From: Gallionellaceae bacterium
GTDB taxonomy: Bacteria > Pseudomonadota > Gammaproteobacteria > Burkholderiales > Thiobacillaceae
Direction of reading: 5' to 3'
Assembly (NCBI GenBank): GCA_028714735.1
Contig: JAQTLU010000002.1
Coordinates: forward strand, 186,001-250,000
DNA length: 64,000 nt
Both the position numbers and the translations under genes were made by a program. Under the pieces are notes generated by a model. The model had not been told where the DNA came from, did not search any database, and saw only the letters and a program-made list of their open reading frames with translations. Position 1 is the stretch's first letter; each line of letters starts with the position of its first letter. Shown here piece by piece: positions 17,021 to 28,272 of the stretch.

Positions 17021-18124
17021 ATGATGGCGAAGCCATCAAACAAAGGACAGGATGGCGAGATTCGCGTAGCACTGGACATCGCGACACTCGATCGCACGCA
17101 GTATCACCCAGTACACAACGTCACCGTCTTGGTCGGCGATGGCACGACGCAGATCGATCATGTCGTCTTTTCCAAGTACGGCATCTTCGTTGTCGAGACG
17201 AAGAATTACACCGGCTGGATATTTGGCAAGGAGCGTGAGCCGAAGTGGACTCGCGCCTCAAACGGTCGCTCCGATAACTTCCAAAATCCAATCCGGCAAA
17301 ATCATCGGCATATCAAATCCCTGTCTGAATTGTTAGGGCTGGAGGAGCATCTATTCCATTCGGTCATCGCATTCTGTGGCGACTCAGAATTCAAGACTCC
17401 CATGCCTTCGTACATATTGGATGGTGGGTACGCTGACTATATACGCAGCAAGAAGATGGCACTGTTTTCCGAGACAGAGGCCAGTACCTTGGCCGAAAAG
17501 CTGAAGGCGTCCATGCTGGAGCGTGGCGAGGAAACCAACCGGATGCATGTGGAATCTCTGCAGCAAAGGCACGCCAAGAAGGAGGTGCTTGCTTTGGCAG
17601 ACGATGCGATTAGCCGTGAAAACGCCAGGAGAAAACGAGCCGGGTCAAAACGCCCACGCTTTTGGCCTGCAGGGCGAGATCGAACAACAGAAGGAGTGGG
17701 ATTCCGCGTACCGACCAAGACACCGCGTCGGAAGAATTCCCACGCCCACGGCAAACTCGGGGCAACCCTCTTACTGGTTGTGATCTTGTTCTTCGCCGCA
17801 AACAGCTTCTATGGTGGCATAAAGCAACTCGTGTCGAAGAGAGTGCCGCACCCACAAGTCTCAGCCGGATTGGACACCGCGTATGCCGGTGCAGGCCCCT
17901 CGCGCGTATCCGGGTCGAGTTCTCCGCCGGCGCCGGCAGTCATAGATGCGTCTGCCGATCCCAGGGCGCCGATTAGGACCAAAGAAGAAGCCTGGGAGCA
18001 CTGGTATTCGCCGGCGCCGGAGTGTGAAAACCAGACGGAGCAAAACATGGTTGACTGTGGAAACAAGTACATACGTGCCAGGCAAAAGTTCGAACGTTTG
18101 TATGTGCAAGGCAAGGTCCGCTGA
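17021..18124 (+). CDS. NERD-domain membrane protein
   Basis: A 367-residue protein. Residues about 8-130 form a NERD (nuclease-related) domain with the PD-(D/E)XK-like core 'IDHVVFSKYGIFVVETKNY'. A basic linker (about 190-245) leads to one membrane helix (about 247-265, 'TLLLVVILFFAANSFYGG') and a Pro/Ser-rich tail with a final conserved-looking block containing two cysteines ('APECENQTEQNMVDCGNKY'). The usual C-terminal zinc ribbon or helicase partner is absent. GC content is clearly lower than its neighbours, suggesting recent acquisition. Nucleic-acid processing is likely but the substrate is unknown. The start follows GGGAGA. Confidence 0.8.
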   Translation: MMAKPSNKGQDGEIRVALDIATLDRTQYHPVHNVTVLVGDGTTQIDHVVFSKYGIFVVETKNYTGWIFGKEREPKWTRASNGRSDNFQNPIRQNHRHIKSLSELLGLEEHLFHSVIAFCGDSEFKTPMPSYILDGGYADYIRSKKMALFSETEASTLAEKLKASMLERGEETNRMHVESLQQRHAKKEVLALADDAISRENARRKRAGSKRPRFWPAGRDRTTEGVGFRVPTKTPRRKNSHAHGKLGATLLLVVILFFAANSFYGGIKQLVSKRVPHPQVSAGLDTAYAGAGPSRVSGSSSPPAPAVIDASADPRAPIRTKEEAWEHWYSPAPECENQTEQNMVDCGNKYIRARQKFERLYVQGKVR

Positions 18125-18403
18125 GCGTTAACCGAGCATCGGATCTATGTGCGTTGTTGCTGGCGCAGTCATCTACTTATTTCAAACGCAAAAGCGAGCC
18201 GTTTCTCGGCCAATCCGGCCACACGGCTGGCGCCGGATGAGCGACAGGTGTCGAGCAGTCAACGGACCTTGAGGCTAACGTGGCGGCGAAGGTCAGCTTT
18301 CCAAGCCGTCGAATTCACACTCCCGCCTCGGAACCGCCGCCCATACGTTCAGAGGATCAACAGCGGGTAGAAGTCGTACGACGGACAGGTCTCGTCAGCA
18401 CGC
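18125..18403. other. Intergenic stretch before the REP/transposase unit
   Basis: About 280 bases without a supportable gene. Only short overlapping open frames with no ribosome binding site or family resemblance are present. It ends at the left REP palindrome. Confidence 0.4.
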
Positions 18404-18437
18404 GTAGGGCGGAAAAGCGCAGCGCCTTCCGCCAAAT
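18404..18437 (+). repeat. REP-like element, left copy
   Basis: GTAGGGCGGAAAAGCGCAGC followed by GCCTTCCGCC is a short imperfect palindrome with a GTAG-type head, the classic form of sequences mobilised by REP-associated tyrosine transposases. An inverted copy lies on the other side of the transposase gene. Confidence 0.75.
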
Positions 18438-18448
18438 GTCAGGTGGCT

Positions 18449-18985
18449 TCACGCACCACGCTCTCCCGCAGGTAATTCGAGGTTTTCCTGTCCGGCCCAA
18501 TCCGGCTCATAAATGCCCCGGGACACACAGTGGTGGAAGGAGGAATGCGGCCAGTCCCGCACATGGCTGACCAATCCATGCTTTACGGGATTGATGTGCA
18601 CATAATCCATTTGCGCCGCGTAATCTGTGTCGTCGCGGATGGTGTGTTCCCAGAACCGTCGTTGCCAGATGCCGCGTTCACCTCTTGCGGCTCGTGCCGG
18701 AGAAATGCGTTCGGTTTTCGGCAGGGTCTTGGCGAAGGCGATCTTGATCGCCTTCCAGCGGCCCGAGTAGCCGCTGTCGTCGTCAGGCAGTGTCCAGATC
18801 GCATGCATGTGATCGGGTAAAACCACCCACGCATCGATGAGGAAGGGGCGTCGGACGCGTACCGTCCGCACGGCGTCGCGCAGCGCATCGATATGGTCGA
18901 AGAGCAATGAACTGTTGCGTTCAAGCAGGTTGACCGTGAAGAAATAGGTTCCGCCTGGCATGCGGTTGCGACGATAGTCTGGCAT
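18449..18985 (-). mobile_element. REP-associated tyrosine transposase (RAYT, Y1/IS200-like)
   Basis: A 178-residue protein of the TnpA-REP family. It starts 'PDYRRNRMPGGTYFFTVNL', has the HUH motif H59-M-H61 in 'LPDHMHAIWTLPDDD', the 'WQRRFWEHTIRDDTDY' block, and 'YVHINPVKHGLV' with Y128 as the candidate catalytic tyrosine. Such single-strand DNA transposases are domesticated, usually single-copy, and cut GTAG/REP hairpins. Inverted REP copies directly flank the gene, so it sits in an apparently intact REP-RAYT unit. Confidence 0.95.
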
Positions 18986-19009
18986 GTGGGCATTGTGCGG
19001 CCGTAGCGC

Positions 19010-19066
19010 ATGCGGCGGAAGGCGCTGCGCTTTTGGCTACGCCGAAACTTCGTTTTCCGCCCTACC
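19010..19066 (-). repeat. REP-like element, right copy (inverted)
   Basis: GGCGGAAGGCGCTGCGCTTTT here is the reverse complement of the left copy's core. After an insert of about 24 bases the match continues as TTTTCCGCCCTAC. The pair forms inverted repeats around the transposase gene, as in a BIME. Confidence 0.72.
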
Positions 19067-19083
19067 CAGGTTGCGTCGGGGGG

Positions 19084-19509
19084 TCAGCCGCAAAGGCGGC
19101 AGACGCTCATCAGCATCAGATCCTTGGCGGCGGCGTCGACCTTGTCGGCGTGTAGCTTCAGGCGTTTGTTGTCGTCGACCTGGCCGGTGGCGATGGCCAG
19201 CAGCATGAGCAGCAGCGGCGAGATGCCGCCGGCCCGGGCGGTGCTCAGGAGGGCGTCGTCGGTCTGGGTGATGTAGTGTTCCTGCTCCGGGTCGACCACG
19301 AACAGGCGCAGGCCGGCCATGCTGTCGTGCAGGCGCAGGCTGAGGACGCGGCCATCCTTGAGGAACCAGCCCTCGAAATCCCATTCCGAGGTGGTCGGCG
19401 CCAGTTCGTCGCGCAGCAGGTGGCCGAAGAAATCCGGCTCGGCCTTCGCCGCACCGCCGGGGATGTTGCCCAGTTGTTCGATCAGTCTGGCCCAGTCTTC
19501 GGCGGTCAT
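19084..19509 (-). CDS. Conserved-looking hypothetical protein, 141 residues
   Basis: I do not recognise the family. It has an acidic N-terminus ('MTAEDWARLIEQLGNIPGG'), beta-rich central part ('EGWFLKDGRVLSLRLHDSM') and a hydrophobic helix near residues 108-122 ('GISPLLLMLLAIATGQ'). Two cysteines lie at the extreme C-terminus (CRLCG). The start follows GGGAG and overlaps the stop of the upstream 99-residue gene by 4 bp, so the two are translationally coupled. Confidence 0.75.
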   Translation of the reverse strand: MTAEDWARLIEQLGNIPGGAAKAEPDFFGHLLRDELAPTTSEWDFEGWFLKDGRVLSLRLHDSMAGLRLFVVDPEQEHYITQTDDALLSTARAGGISPLLLMLLAIATGQVDDNKRLKLHADKVDAAAKDLMLMSVCRLCG

Positions 19510-19805
19510 GGCAGGTCTCCCAAAGGCATGAAGCAGAACACGAAACGGCCGTGCTGGAAGTTTACGATCAGCGTGCCGCCGCGATTCTGGGCATAGTCGA
19601 CCCAGCCTGGCGTGTCGCAGCCCTGGTGGCATTCGCTGACGCCGTTGGGCGATTCCAGGTTGCGGTCGCGGTCATAGAACGACAGCAGCATGGCCTCGCC
19701 GAGCAGGTGTTCGGCGTTGGCCTCGGCCAGCTTCAGGCAGGCGTTGAAGTCGAGGCCCAGTTCTTCGGCGTCGAGGTGGAGGGTCTTCATGGGGCCGTTG
19801 TCCAT
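19506..19805 (-). CDS. Small AF1514/DUF5619-like protein
   Basis: A 99-residue soluble protein containing 'GEAMLLSFYDRDRNLESPNG', 'SECHQGCDTPGWVDYAQNR' and 'GGTLIVNFQHGRFVFCF', which resembles from memory the AF1514 (DUF5619) family of small proteins of unknown function. An alternative start at 19790 gives MKTLHLDAEELG. It overlaps the following hypothetical gene by 4 bp; the two probably act together. Confidence 0.72.
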   Translation of the reverse strand: MDNGPMKTLHLDAEELGLDFNACLKLAEANAEHLLGEAMLLSFYDRDRNLESPNGVSECHQGCDTPGWVDYAQNRGGTLIVNFQHGRFVFCFMPLGDLP

Positions 19806-19832
19806 TGTGCAGTTTGTTAGACCACGTAGCTG

Positions 19833-20194
19833 CTATTTGTCGCAAGGTGGTCGAACGTAGTGCCCAGGGGGGGTAGTGGTTTCCTTAAATGGCACTTTCC
19901 ATTTTGTATCATGCGTAAAGCTCCACCACGCAACAACGTTGTACCAATTGATAGGGGTGGTTCGAAACATAATTGCGTCTTTTGCTGCGCACTTGTTTTG
20001 ATATTCGCTGAACATCTGGACAATCTGATTGAAGTCACGCCCTTTGAGCAGTATCTCACTGTCAGCCCAATCACCCTTCGAACTTTCAAACGAAACGTCG
20101 ATGCTGCCAACTGTTGAATAGAGAACAAGAACACCAATTACTGTGAACAGAATGATCTTGGTTTCCACGACCGGGCTGCCCAATTTGCGATTGT

Positions 20195-20201
<7 letters not shown>
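19833..20201 (-). CDS. Hypothetical membrane-anchored protein, lower GC
   Basis: A 122-residue protein with one N-terminal membrane helix (about 14-33, '[19 protein letters not shown]') and a periplasmic domain ('[19 protein letters not shown]'). Its GC content is well below the surrounding genes, pointing to recent acquisition or weak selection. Its ATG lies inside the last codons of mutS (7-bp overlap), so it would be translated by coupling. No family recognised. Confidence 0.55.
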
Positions 20202-22753
<2,552 letters not shown>

Positions 22754-22897
22754 GGTCGGGGAGGGTGAAGGGGGCAGGCGATTTTACCGTCGGATGTCCG
22801 CCCGGCATAAGGACTCTTGGTCCTTTTGGACGATGACATGGCCAAGGTTCGGCTATATCCTAGGTGAAAATACCACTGTCGCCAGGGATCCCCGCAC

Positions 22898-23533
22898 ATG
22901 ATGATTCGCCTAGCCTTTGCCAGTCTCGTTTCGGCGTTCAGCCTGGTGGCCGCCGCCCCGGCGCTTGCCGCAAGCAACGCGGATCGGCTGCATCAGGTTG
23001 CCGGTTCTGCCGCCGAGTTCGACAAGGCCCGCCTGGCCGGCCAGAAGGCCGCCTACTTCTGCGCCAACTGCCACGGCCAGGATGGCAACAGCGCCTACGA
23101 CTATATTCCCAACCTGGCCGGCCAGAACGCCGTGTACCTGTTGAACCAGATCGACAAGTTCGCCGATGGCCGCCGCCAGGATCCGTTCATGAGCGGCCTG
23201 ATCAAGCTGTTGAAGGAGGACGACCGCTTCAACATGGCGATCTATTATTCCAGCCAGCCGGTCCGGTCGTCGGCATCGGGCAACCCGGCCTTGACCACAA
23301 AGGGCCGGCAGCTATACGAGGGCATCTGCAAGGCCTGCCATGGCGCCCAGGGCTACGGCAACGAAAAGATCGCCCGCCTGGCCGGCCAGCAGCCGGTCTA
23401 TCTGAAACAGGCCCTGGAACAGTACCGCCTGGGCAGCAAGCGGCGCAACGACCCGGTCATGGGCAGCATCGCCCGGCGTCTGAAGGACTACGACATCGCC
23501 GCGCTGGCGGCCTATATCCCGACCCTGAAATAA
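22898..23533 (+). CDS. Diheme cytochrome c4-like protein
   Basis: A 211-residue periplasmic protein with a signal peptide (ending APALA) and two similar halves, each with one CxxCH: 'FCANCHGQDGNS' and 'ICKACHGAQGYG'. Each half has a downstream methionine as possible sixth haem ligand ('RQDPFMSGLIK', 'RRNDPVMGSIA'). This is the cytochrome c4/c553 plan, which passes electrons to terminal oxidases or other acceptors. It is divergent from mutS and converges on suhB with a 7-bp gap. Confidence 0.92.
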   Translation: MMIRLAFASLVSAFSLVAAAPALAASNADRLHQVAGSAAEFDKARLAGQKAAYFCANCHGQDGNSAYDYIPNLAGQNAVYLLNQIDKFADGRRQDPFMSGLIKLLKEDDRFNMAIYYSSQPVRSSASGNPALTTKGRQLYEGICKACHGAQGYGNEKIARLAGQQPVYLKQALEQYRLGSKRRNDPVMGSIARRLKDYDIAALAAYIPTLK

Positions 23534-23540
23534 GGGACGA

Positions 23541-24338
23541 TCAGCTCCGCAGCGCCGGCGTGACGTGCGGCTGGACGGTTTGCAGCAGTTGCGCGAACAC
23601 CTTGGGGGTGCCGGCCACGACATGGCCGGATTTCAGATAGCCGTCCTCGCCGGTGAAGTCGCTCACCAGTCCGCCTGCCTCCTTGATCAGCAGGCAGCCG
23701 GCGGCGATATCCCAGGGGTTGAGGCCGATCTCGAAGAAGCCGTCGAGGCGGCCGGAGGCCACCCAGGCCAGGTCCAGCGCGGCCGAACCGGGCCGGCGCA
23801 GGCCGGAGGACTTCTGCACCACGTCGCGGAACATGCCGGTGTAGGCGTCGAGGTGGGTGAAATCGCGGTAGGGGAAACCGGTGCCGATCAGCGACTCGGC
23901 CAGCTTGGTCCGCTTCGAGACCCGGATGCGGCGGTCGTTCAGAAAGGCGCCGGAGCCCTTGCTGGCGGTGAACAGCTCGTTGCGGGTCGGGTCGTAGACC
24001 ACGGCCTGGTCGAGCTGGCCCTTGACCAGGAGGGCGATGGAGATGGCGTACTGGGGAAAGCCATGCAGGAAGTTGGTGGTGCCGTCGAGCGGGTCGATGA
24101 TCCACTGGAACTCGGAATCGCCGGTCGCGCCCGACTCTTCCGCTAGAATCGCATGCTTGGGGTAGGCCTGCAGCAGGACATCGATGATGGCCTGTTCGGC
24201 CTTCTGGTCGACCTCGGAGACGAAATCGTTCTCCTGCTTGGTGCGTACAGTCAACGAATCCAGGTCGTTGGAGGCCCGGTTGATGATGGTGGCGGCGCGG
24301 CGGGCAGCTTTGACCGCCGTATTGAGCATGGGATGCAT
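23541..24338 (-). CDS. suhB: Inositol monophosphatase family protein SuhB
   Basis: A 265-residue protein with the metal-site motifs of inositol monophosphatases: '[20 protein letters not shown]', '[17 protein letters not shown]' and '[17 protein letters not shown]'. SuhB hydrolyses inositol-1-phosphate and in Enterobacteria also joins rRNA antitermination complexes. The ATG at 24338 gives the usual '[15 protein letters not shown]' start. It is divergent from trmJ. Confidence 0.96.
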   Translation of the reverse strand: MHPMLNTAVKAARRAATIINRASNDLDSLTVRTKQENDFVSEVDQKAEQAIIDVLLQAYPKHAILAEESGATGDSEFQWIIDPLDGTTNFLHGFPQYAISIALLVKGQLDQAVVYDPTRNELFTASKGSGAFLNDRRIRVSKRTKLAESLIGTGFPYRDFTHLDAYTGMFRDVVQKSSGLRRPGSAALDLAWVASGRLDGFFEIGLNPWDIAAGCLLIKEAGGLVSDFTGEDGYLKSGHVVAGTPKVFAQLLQTVQPHVTPALRS

Positions 24339-24360
24339 GGCTGAAAAGAACAGTGAACTA

Positions 24361-25110
24361 ATGGGCAGCAATTTTACCTTGAAGCCGGAAAAACCTCTCG
24401 ACAATATCCGCATCGTCCTGCTGGAGACCAGCCACCCGGGCAATCTCGGTGCGGCGGCACGGGCCATGAAGGTGATGGGGCTGTCCCGCCTGTACCTGGT
24501 CAACCCGAAGTGCGCCATCGACGATGAGGCGCGCGCGCGCGCCTCCGGTGCCGTCGACGTGCTCGACGCCGCGGTGATCTGCGCCAGCCTGGACGAGGCG
24601 CTCGCCGATACGGTGCTGTCGGCCGCCTGCACCTCGCGCCGGCGCGATCTGCCGCACCCGGCCTACACGCCGCGCCGGGCAGCGCCGGAACTGCTGAGCC
24701 AGGCCCGGTCGGCCCCGGTCGCCATCGTCTACGGCTCCGAGACCTTCGGGCTGTCGAATGAACAACTGGGCAAGTGCCGCTGGCTGCTCAACATACCGAG
24801 CAACCCGGACTACGCCTCGCTCAACCTGGGCGCGGCGGTGCAGGTGGTGGCCTACGAGCTGCGTTGCACCCTCGACGACAGCCCGCTGGACCTGCCCGGA
24901 TTCGTCCCCGCCAGCCACGAAGAGGTCGAAGGCCTGGTCGTCGCCATGGAAGAAACCCTGGTCGAGATCGGCTTCCTCGACCCCAGGCAGCCCAAGCGCC
25001 TGATGCCCCGGCTGCGCCGTTTCTTCGCCCGCGCCGGGCTGGAGAAGGAAGAAGTGGCGATCTGGCGCGGCATCGTCAATGCCGCGAAGAGCGGCGGGAG
25101 GCGGGACTAG
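24361..25110 (+). CDS. trmJ: tRNA (cytidine/uridine-2'-O-)-methyltransferase TrmJ
   Basis: A 249-residue SpoU/SPOUT-class enzyme with '[20 protein letters not shown]', '[18 protein letters not shown]' and the knot motif '[20 protein letters not shown]'. It methylates the ribose of tRNA position 32. An in-frame ATG at 24337, abutting the divergent suhB start, is an alternative start adding eight residues. suhB-trmJ divergence is common in betaproteobacteria. Confidence 0.96.
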   Translation: MGSNFTLKPEKPLDNIRIVLLETSHPGNLGAAARAMKVMGLSRLYLVNPKCAIDDEARARASGAVDVLDAAVICASLDEALADTVLSAACTSRRRDLPHPAYTPRRAAPELLSQARSAPVAIVYGSETFGLSNEQLGKCRWLLNIPSNPDYASLNLGAAVQVVAYELRCTLDDSPLDLPGFVPASHEEVEGLVVAMEETLVEIGFLDPRQPKRLMPRLRRFFARAGLEKEEVAIWRGIVNAAKSGGRRD

Positions 25111-25197
25111 CAGGTTGTGTGTTGAACCGGCTGCCGGCGATTGGCCGGCTAGCCCTTTCAATTCGAATGACTCTAGCCGGCCGCTGTCCTCGGGGTT

Positions 25198-25983
25198 CTA
25201 CTTGATTCGGTCCAGGTTGATCCATGCCTCGTAGGCTTTTCGAACCATGGCCTCGACGCCGCCTGCCGCCTTTCGTTGCAGCCGCGACTCCAGAATCGAG
25301 TCGTTAACCCCTTGATTCTTGAGCACCTCGTAGACCTTGAGTTCGTTTTCCCAGGCATACGTCTCTTCCGCGATGAGGGCTTCCCCCTTCGGGTGGTCCT
25401 TGCAACTCCCGGCGTGATCAAGCACCCACTTGTTACGCCACGCATTGAAATGACTGTTGCTCCAGGCGGCATGGGTTCCCTCGTGAACAAGGACGGGTGC
25501 GGATTTCATCCAGGCATCCTCTTCCCAGTTCCCCCAATGGAAATCAATCTTCATGGTGATTTCACCCCTAGCGTGCCCGCCCCGTTCATCTTCGTGCTCT
25601 TTATCGTCGACCCAGTGGATCATTCTTGCTTTGTTGAGCACTTCCAGTCTGTTCAGGATCAGATTTCGTTCCGGCATGGAACGCCACGCGCCGGCTGGCA
25701 GGAGTTTCAGGTTCTTGATGCATTTGTCGATATGAGTCTGGGTGTCCCTTTCCAGGCTTTCCCCCGCCTGTTTCTTCTCGGCTTCATTGTTCTTGCGCCA
25801 TTCCAGCAGGTCGCGATCAGCACCTTCCGCTTCGTCAAGAGGCGGAGCCGCCGCCATGATCATCGACATCAGCATCCCCAGCGGACCGGGCGCGCTGCTA
25901 CGCGATCGGCTCATCGTCCCCTCGTCGCACCAGTCGTCCCCGAGCTTGGATGAACAAATCGATCCAGGAATTCGACCCCCCAT
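25198..25983 (-). CDS. Hypothetical protein with an HExxH metallopeptidase-like motif
   Basis: A 261-residue protein of unrecognised family. After an irregular N-terminus with a short hydrophobic stretch ('LGMLMSMIMAAAPP'), it is mostly helical and charged. 'VLVHEGTHAAWSNSHFN' contains HExxH, with 'EALIAEETYAWENEL' about 35 residues downstream offering a glutamate third ligand, the gluzincin arrangement. A zinc peptidase, possibly an effector, is the best guess. No signal peptide is obvious and no immunity gene is recognised. Confidence 0.65.
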   Translation of the reverse strand: MGGRIPGSICSSKLGDDWCDEGTMSRSRSSAPGPLGMLMSMIMAAAPPLDEAEGADRDLLEWRKNNEAEKKQAGESLERDTQTHIDKCIKNLKLLPAGAWRSMPERNLILNRLEVLNKARMIHWVDDKEHEDERGGHARGEITMKIDFHWGNWEEDAWMKSAPVLVHEGTHAAWSNSHFNAWRNKWVLDHAGSCKDHPKGEALIAEETYAWENELKVYEVLKNQGVNDSILESRLQRKAAGGVEAMVRKAYEAWINLDRIK

Positions 25984-26052
25984 GACGGCTCCCTTTCATT
26001 CGGTATGCTTGGCTACCCGCCATGGACCTGACACGCAGGCCGGGCGGCCACT

Positions 26053-27063
26053 TTACTGAGTCGTCAGCACCGGAGACGCATCGCATTGCCGGATGGCAAG
26101 GAGCGACTGCCTGCTGAACAAGACGCCGCCGACCACTTCCCCGTTGGGCCGCATATGCACGCCGACGATGCTGTTCCCGCAAGTGTTGATATCGACGGGT
26201 CGAAAAAAATCGCCGCTCGGGGCGTTCGGCAAATCAAGGAAGTTGACGACCCCCTCGTAGGAGGTCCAGCCATGCCGAACGCCATTCACCGTCTTCGTTC
26301 CAGCGAGCCGGCCCGCCTGACTGACCGCATCGAGAGAATCAACCTGTGGCGGCTGCTGGAAGGTGCTGGTTCCGCCAAGATTGCGGATGACGCTGCCGCC
26401 ATTCATCCAGTACGCCGCCCCGTTGTTAAGGATGTGGGGGGAACTGAAAATCGAGTTCAGGTTGTCGAGCAGGGTGGGCGTCGCGTCGGGACTCCAGCGG
26501 ATGATGTGCGCCGGCCCGGTGGGAGGCTTGATCGCGAAGCCCACGACGAATCCCGCATCGTTGATATCGGTCGATCTTGTGTCGTGTTGCCCCGGTGGCA
26601 ATGTTGCGGGCGGTTGGAGTTCCGTGTAGCCGACGGCGTTGGCCGTCCACTTGTACGCCTTGAGGGCGTCGAACGCCGAACCGGCGACCGCGAGGTGGCT
26701 GTTCACCGCCTTCGGGACGAAAAAGCCGACCGGCGCGGGTCCTAATGGAATCCGTACGCCCCCGGACAGCCAGAACATTCCGGGAAACTTCGAATCCCCG
26801 GTCGAGCCGAGGATGGTGCCGTTGCTCGCCACATCGAGAGCAGAAAACGGGCCCGACACGCCACTGAGGGGCGGCAAGAGCGTGACGGTACCGTTCTGGT
26901 AGCTCACCGGGCCATTGGTCGCATCGTTGCCCACGATCACCCCGGCGTCATTGATGGCCGTGGGTACGAACGATAGCGTAGCCATATTCCAGCGCGGGGC
27001 CGTCGCACAGCCCGTGATGGCCAGTACCAGGAGGAGAATCGTCCACTTCGCGGATGTGCACAT
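26053..27063 (-). CDS. HAF-repeat lipoprotein
   Basis: A 336-residue exported lipoprotein: signal 'TSAKWTILLLVLAITGC' with lipobox ITGC. The mature part has recurring 'xINDAGxIVGxA'-type repeats ('PTAINDAGVIVGNDAT', 'STDINDAGFVVGFAIKPP'), typical of the HAF family of extracellular repeat proteins, which are predicted beta-propellers. Function is unknown. The start at 27063 gives the shortest clean signal peptide; the frame extends 20 codons further upstream. Confidence 0.8.
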   Translation of the reverse strand: MCTSAKWTILLLVLAITGCATAPRWNMATLSFVPTAINDAGVIVGNDATNGPVSYQNGTVTLLPPLSGVSGPFSALDVASNGTILGSTGDSKFPGMFWLSGGVRIPLGPAPVGFFVPKAVNSHLAVAGSAFDALKAYKWTANAVGYTELQPPATLPPGQHDTRSTDINDAGFVVGFAIKPPTGPAHIIRWSPDATPTLLDNLNSIFSSPHILNNGAAYWMNGGSVIRNLGGTSTFQQPPQVDSLDAVSQAGRLAGTKTVNGVRHGWTSYEGVVNFLDLPNAPSGDFFRPVDINTCGNSIVGVHMRPNGEVVGGVLFSRQSLLAIRQCDASPVLTTQ

Positions 27064-27301
27064 GGCATGCCCCCTACCAGCTGTACTAATTGTTGAGTGT
27101 TTTAGTATAGATAAAGGTGGCAATTTGCTACCTCGATATCGAGGCGGATGATGCCCTGGCGAATTCCGAGCAGGCTGAATATCGATATATGGCCGACGGA
27201 GCGACCCTGGGGGGCGCTACTTTCGGTTTTGCCGGACGGTCGCAGTCTGCCTGGAGAGCACAACTCGGCGATGCGCTGGCCACTTGTTGTCTGGCTGACG
27301 T

Positions 27302-27538
27302 TCAGATGAACAGGCTGGCGGTCAAAGCCACCCCGACCACATAGAGCAAGTCGGTGTCGGAAACGACATACGGATACAGCATCAACGCAATGCCAAGCCA
27401 TTTGGCTTTTTTGAGGCCATTTTTCCTGCCATGGCGGTAGGCGGCGAAGCCGATGACGCCGAACAGGATGATGCCGAACAGGTAGGCCGGCGTGGGTAGC
27501 GTCAGGCCGAGTGATTGCAGGGTATTCAATTCGTCCAC
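27302..27538 (-). CDS. Small inner-membrane protein, 78 residues
   Basis: It has two hydrophobic segments ('YLFGIILFGVIGFAAY', 'WLGIALMLYPYVVSDTDLLY') separated by a strongly basic loop (RHGRKNGLKKAK), giving positive-inside topology. Its stop is 234 bp from the HAF lipoprotein start, and its own start is 3 bp from the end of the GIY-YIG gene, so the latter two are probably co-transcribed. The family feels conserved but I cannot name it. Confidence 0.7.
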   Translation of the reverse strand: MDELNTLQSLGLTLPTPAYLFGIILFGVIGFAAYRHGRKNGLKKAKWLGIALMLYPYVVSDTDLLYVVGVALTASLFI

Positions 27539-27541
27539 AGG

Positions 27542-27847
27542 CTACTCCGTTTCCAGTCGCGCACCGTTTCCTGCCTGGACGCTGACCCATTCCAGTTTGC
27601 TCGCACGGGGCAATTGCTTGAGTCGATATTCGAACTTGGCGGCCTCCGATTTGCTGGCATGGGCTTGACTGGCCAGTAGCCGGATGGGTGGATTCAGACG
27701 GGTGAAGATGGCCCCCTTGCCGGAAACGTGCTTGGCGAAGCGGCGGGCCAGGTCGTTGGTGATCCCGGTATAGAGTTTTCCGCCTTTGCATTCCAGTACG
27801 TAGACGAACCAGGTTTCGGCGCGTGGGCTATCGATTTCTGCTGACAT
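27542..27847 (-). CDS. GIY-YIG domain protein (UPF0213/YhbQ-like)
   Basis: A 101-residue single-domain protein with 'WFVYVLECKGGKLYTGITND' (the GIY-YIG core, here VYV...YTG), 'LARRFAKHVSGKGAIFTR' and 'EAAKFEYRLKQLPRASK'. This matches the small YhbQ-like GIY-YIG family, related to UvrC nucleases. A second ATG at 27856 adds three residues. Confidence 0.9.
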   Translation of the reverse strand: MSAEIDSPRAETWFVYVLECKGGKLYTGITNDLARRFAKHVSGKGAIFTRLNPPIRLLASQAHASKSEAAKFEYRLKQLPRASKLEWVSVQAGNGARLETE

Positions 27848-28140
27848 TCGCGGCATGAAGGTTGATCGGTTGTATGAGTGATTATCCGGCGGGCCGGGTT
27901 TCGCCGCATTCCGATGCATCCTACCGCGTCCTGCGCGATGCCTCCGATATGACATGCCTGGCCGATATTCCGCTTCAAGCCGCCCGAAAAAAAGATGGAA
28001 CCGATGCCCGGGCAACGCCTCGAACCATTCGCTGGCGGGCTTTCCCTTTCCGGCACGATCTTGATCAGGGTGGCAACCTGTCGGTGTTGGCCGATGCGTC
28101 CAGGGTGAGCGCCTTTGATCTGCTTTGACTGGAGGAAAAC

Positions 28141-28272
28141 ATGAGCAAAGAAATCGTGAAGCAGTTCCTGGAGACCTCGAAAGGGTATTTCCAGGCCCAT
28201 TTGAATGCCCCCGATCAGACTCGATCGGAACCCATGGAGAAAAGAGATGAAGACCAGACTCAAGCCGCGTAA
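28141..28272 (+). CDS. Small ORF, 43 residues
   Basis: ATG preceded by a strong GGAGGA ribosome binding site. The product begins MSKEIVKQFLETSKGYFQAH and is charged and soluble, ending DEDQTQAA. Its last 26 bp overlap the start of the next small ORF, whose GAGAAAAGAGATG start lies within it. Function unknown. Confidence 0.5.
   Translation: MSKEIVKQFLETSKGYFQAHLNAPDQTRSEPMEKRDEDQTQAA

Noticed and set aside
27117-27344. 75-residue open frame
   Set aside because: No ribosome binding site, overlaps the end of the small membrane protein gene, no family resemblance.
27862-28128. 88-residue open frame upstream of the small ORFs
   Set aside because: Low-complexity composition, no ribosome binding site; better seen as intergenic.
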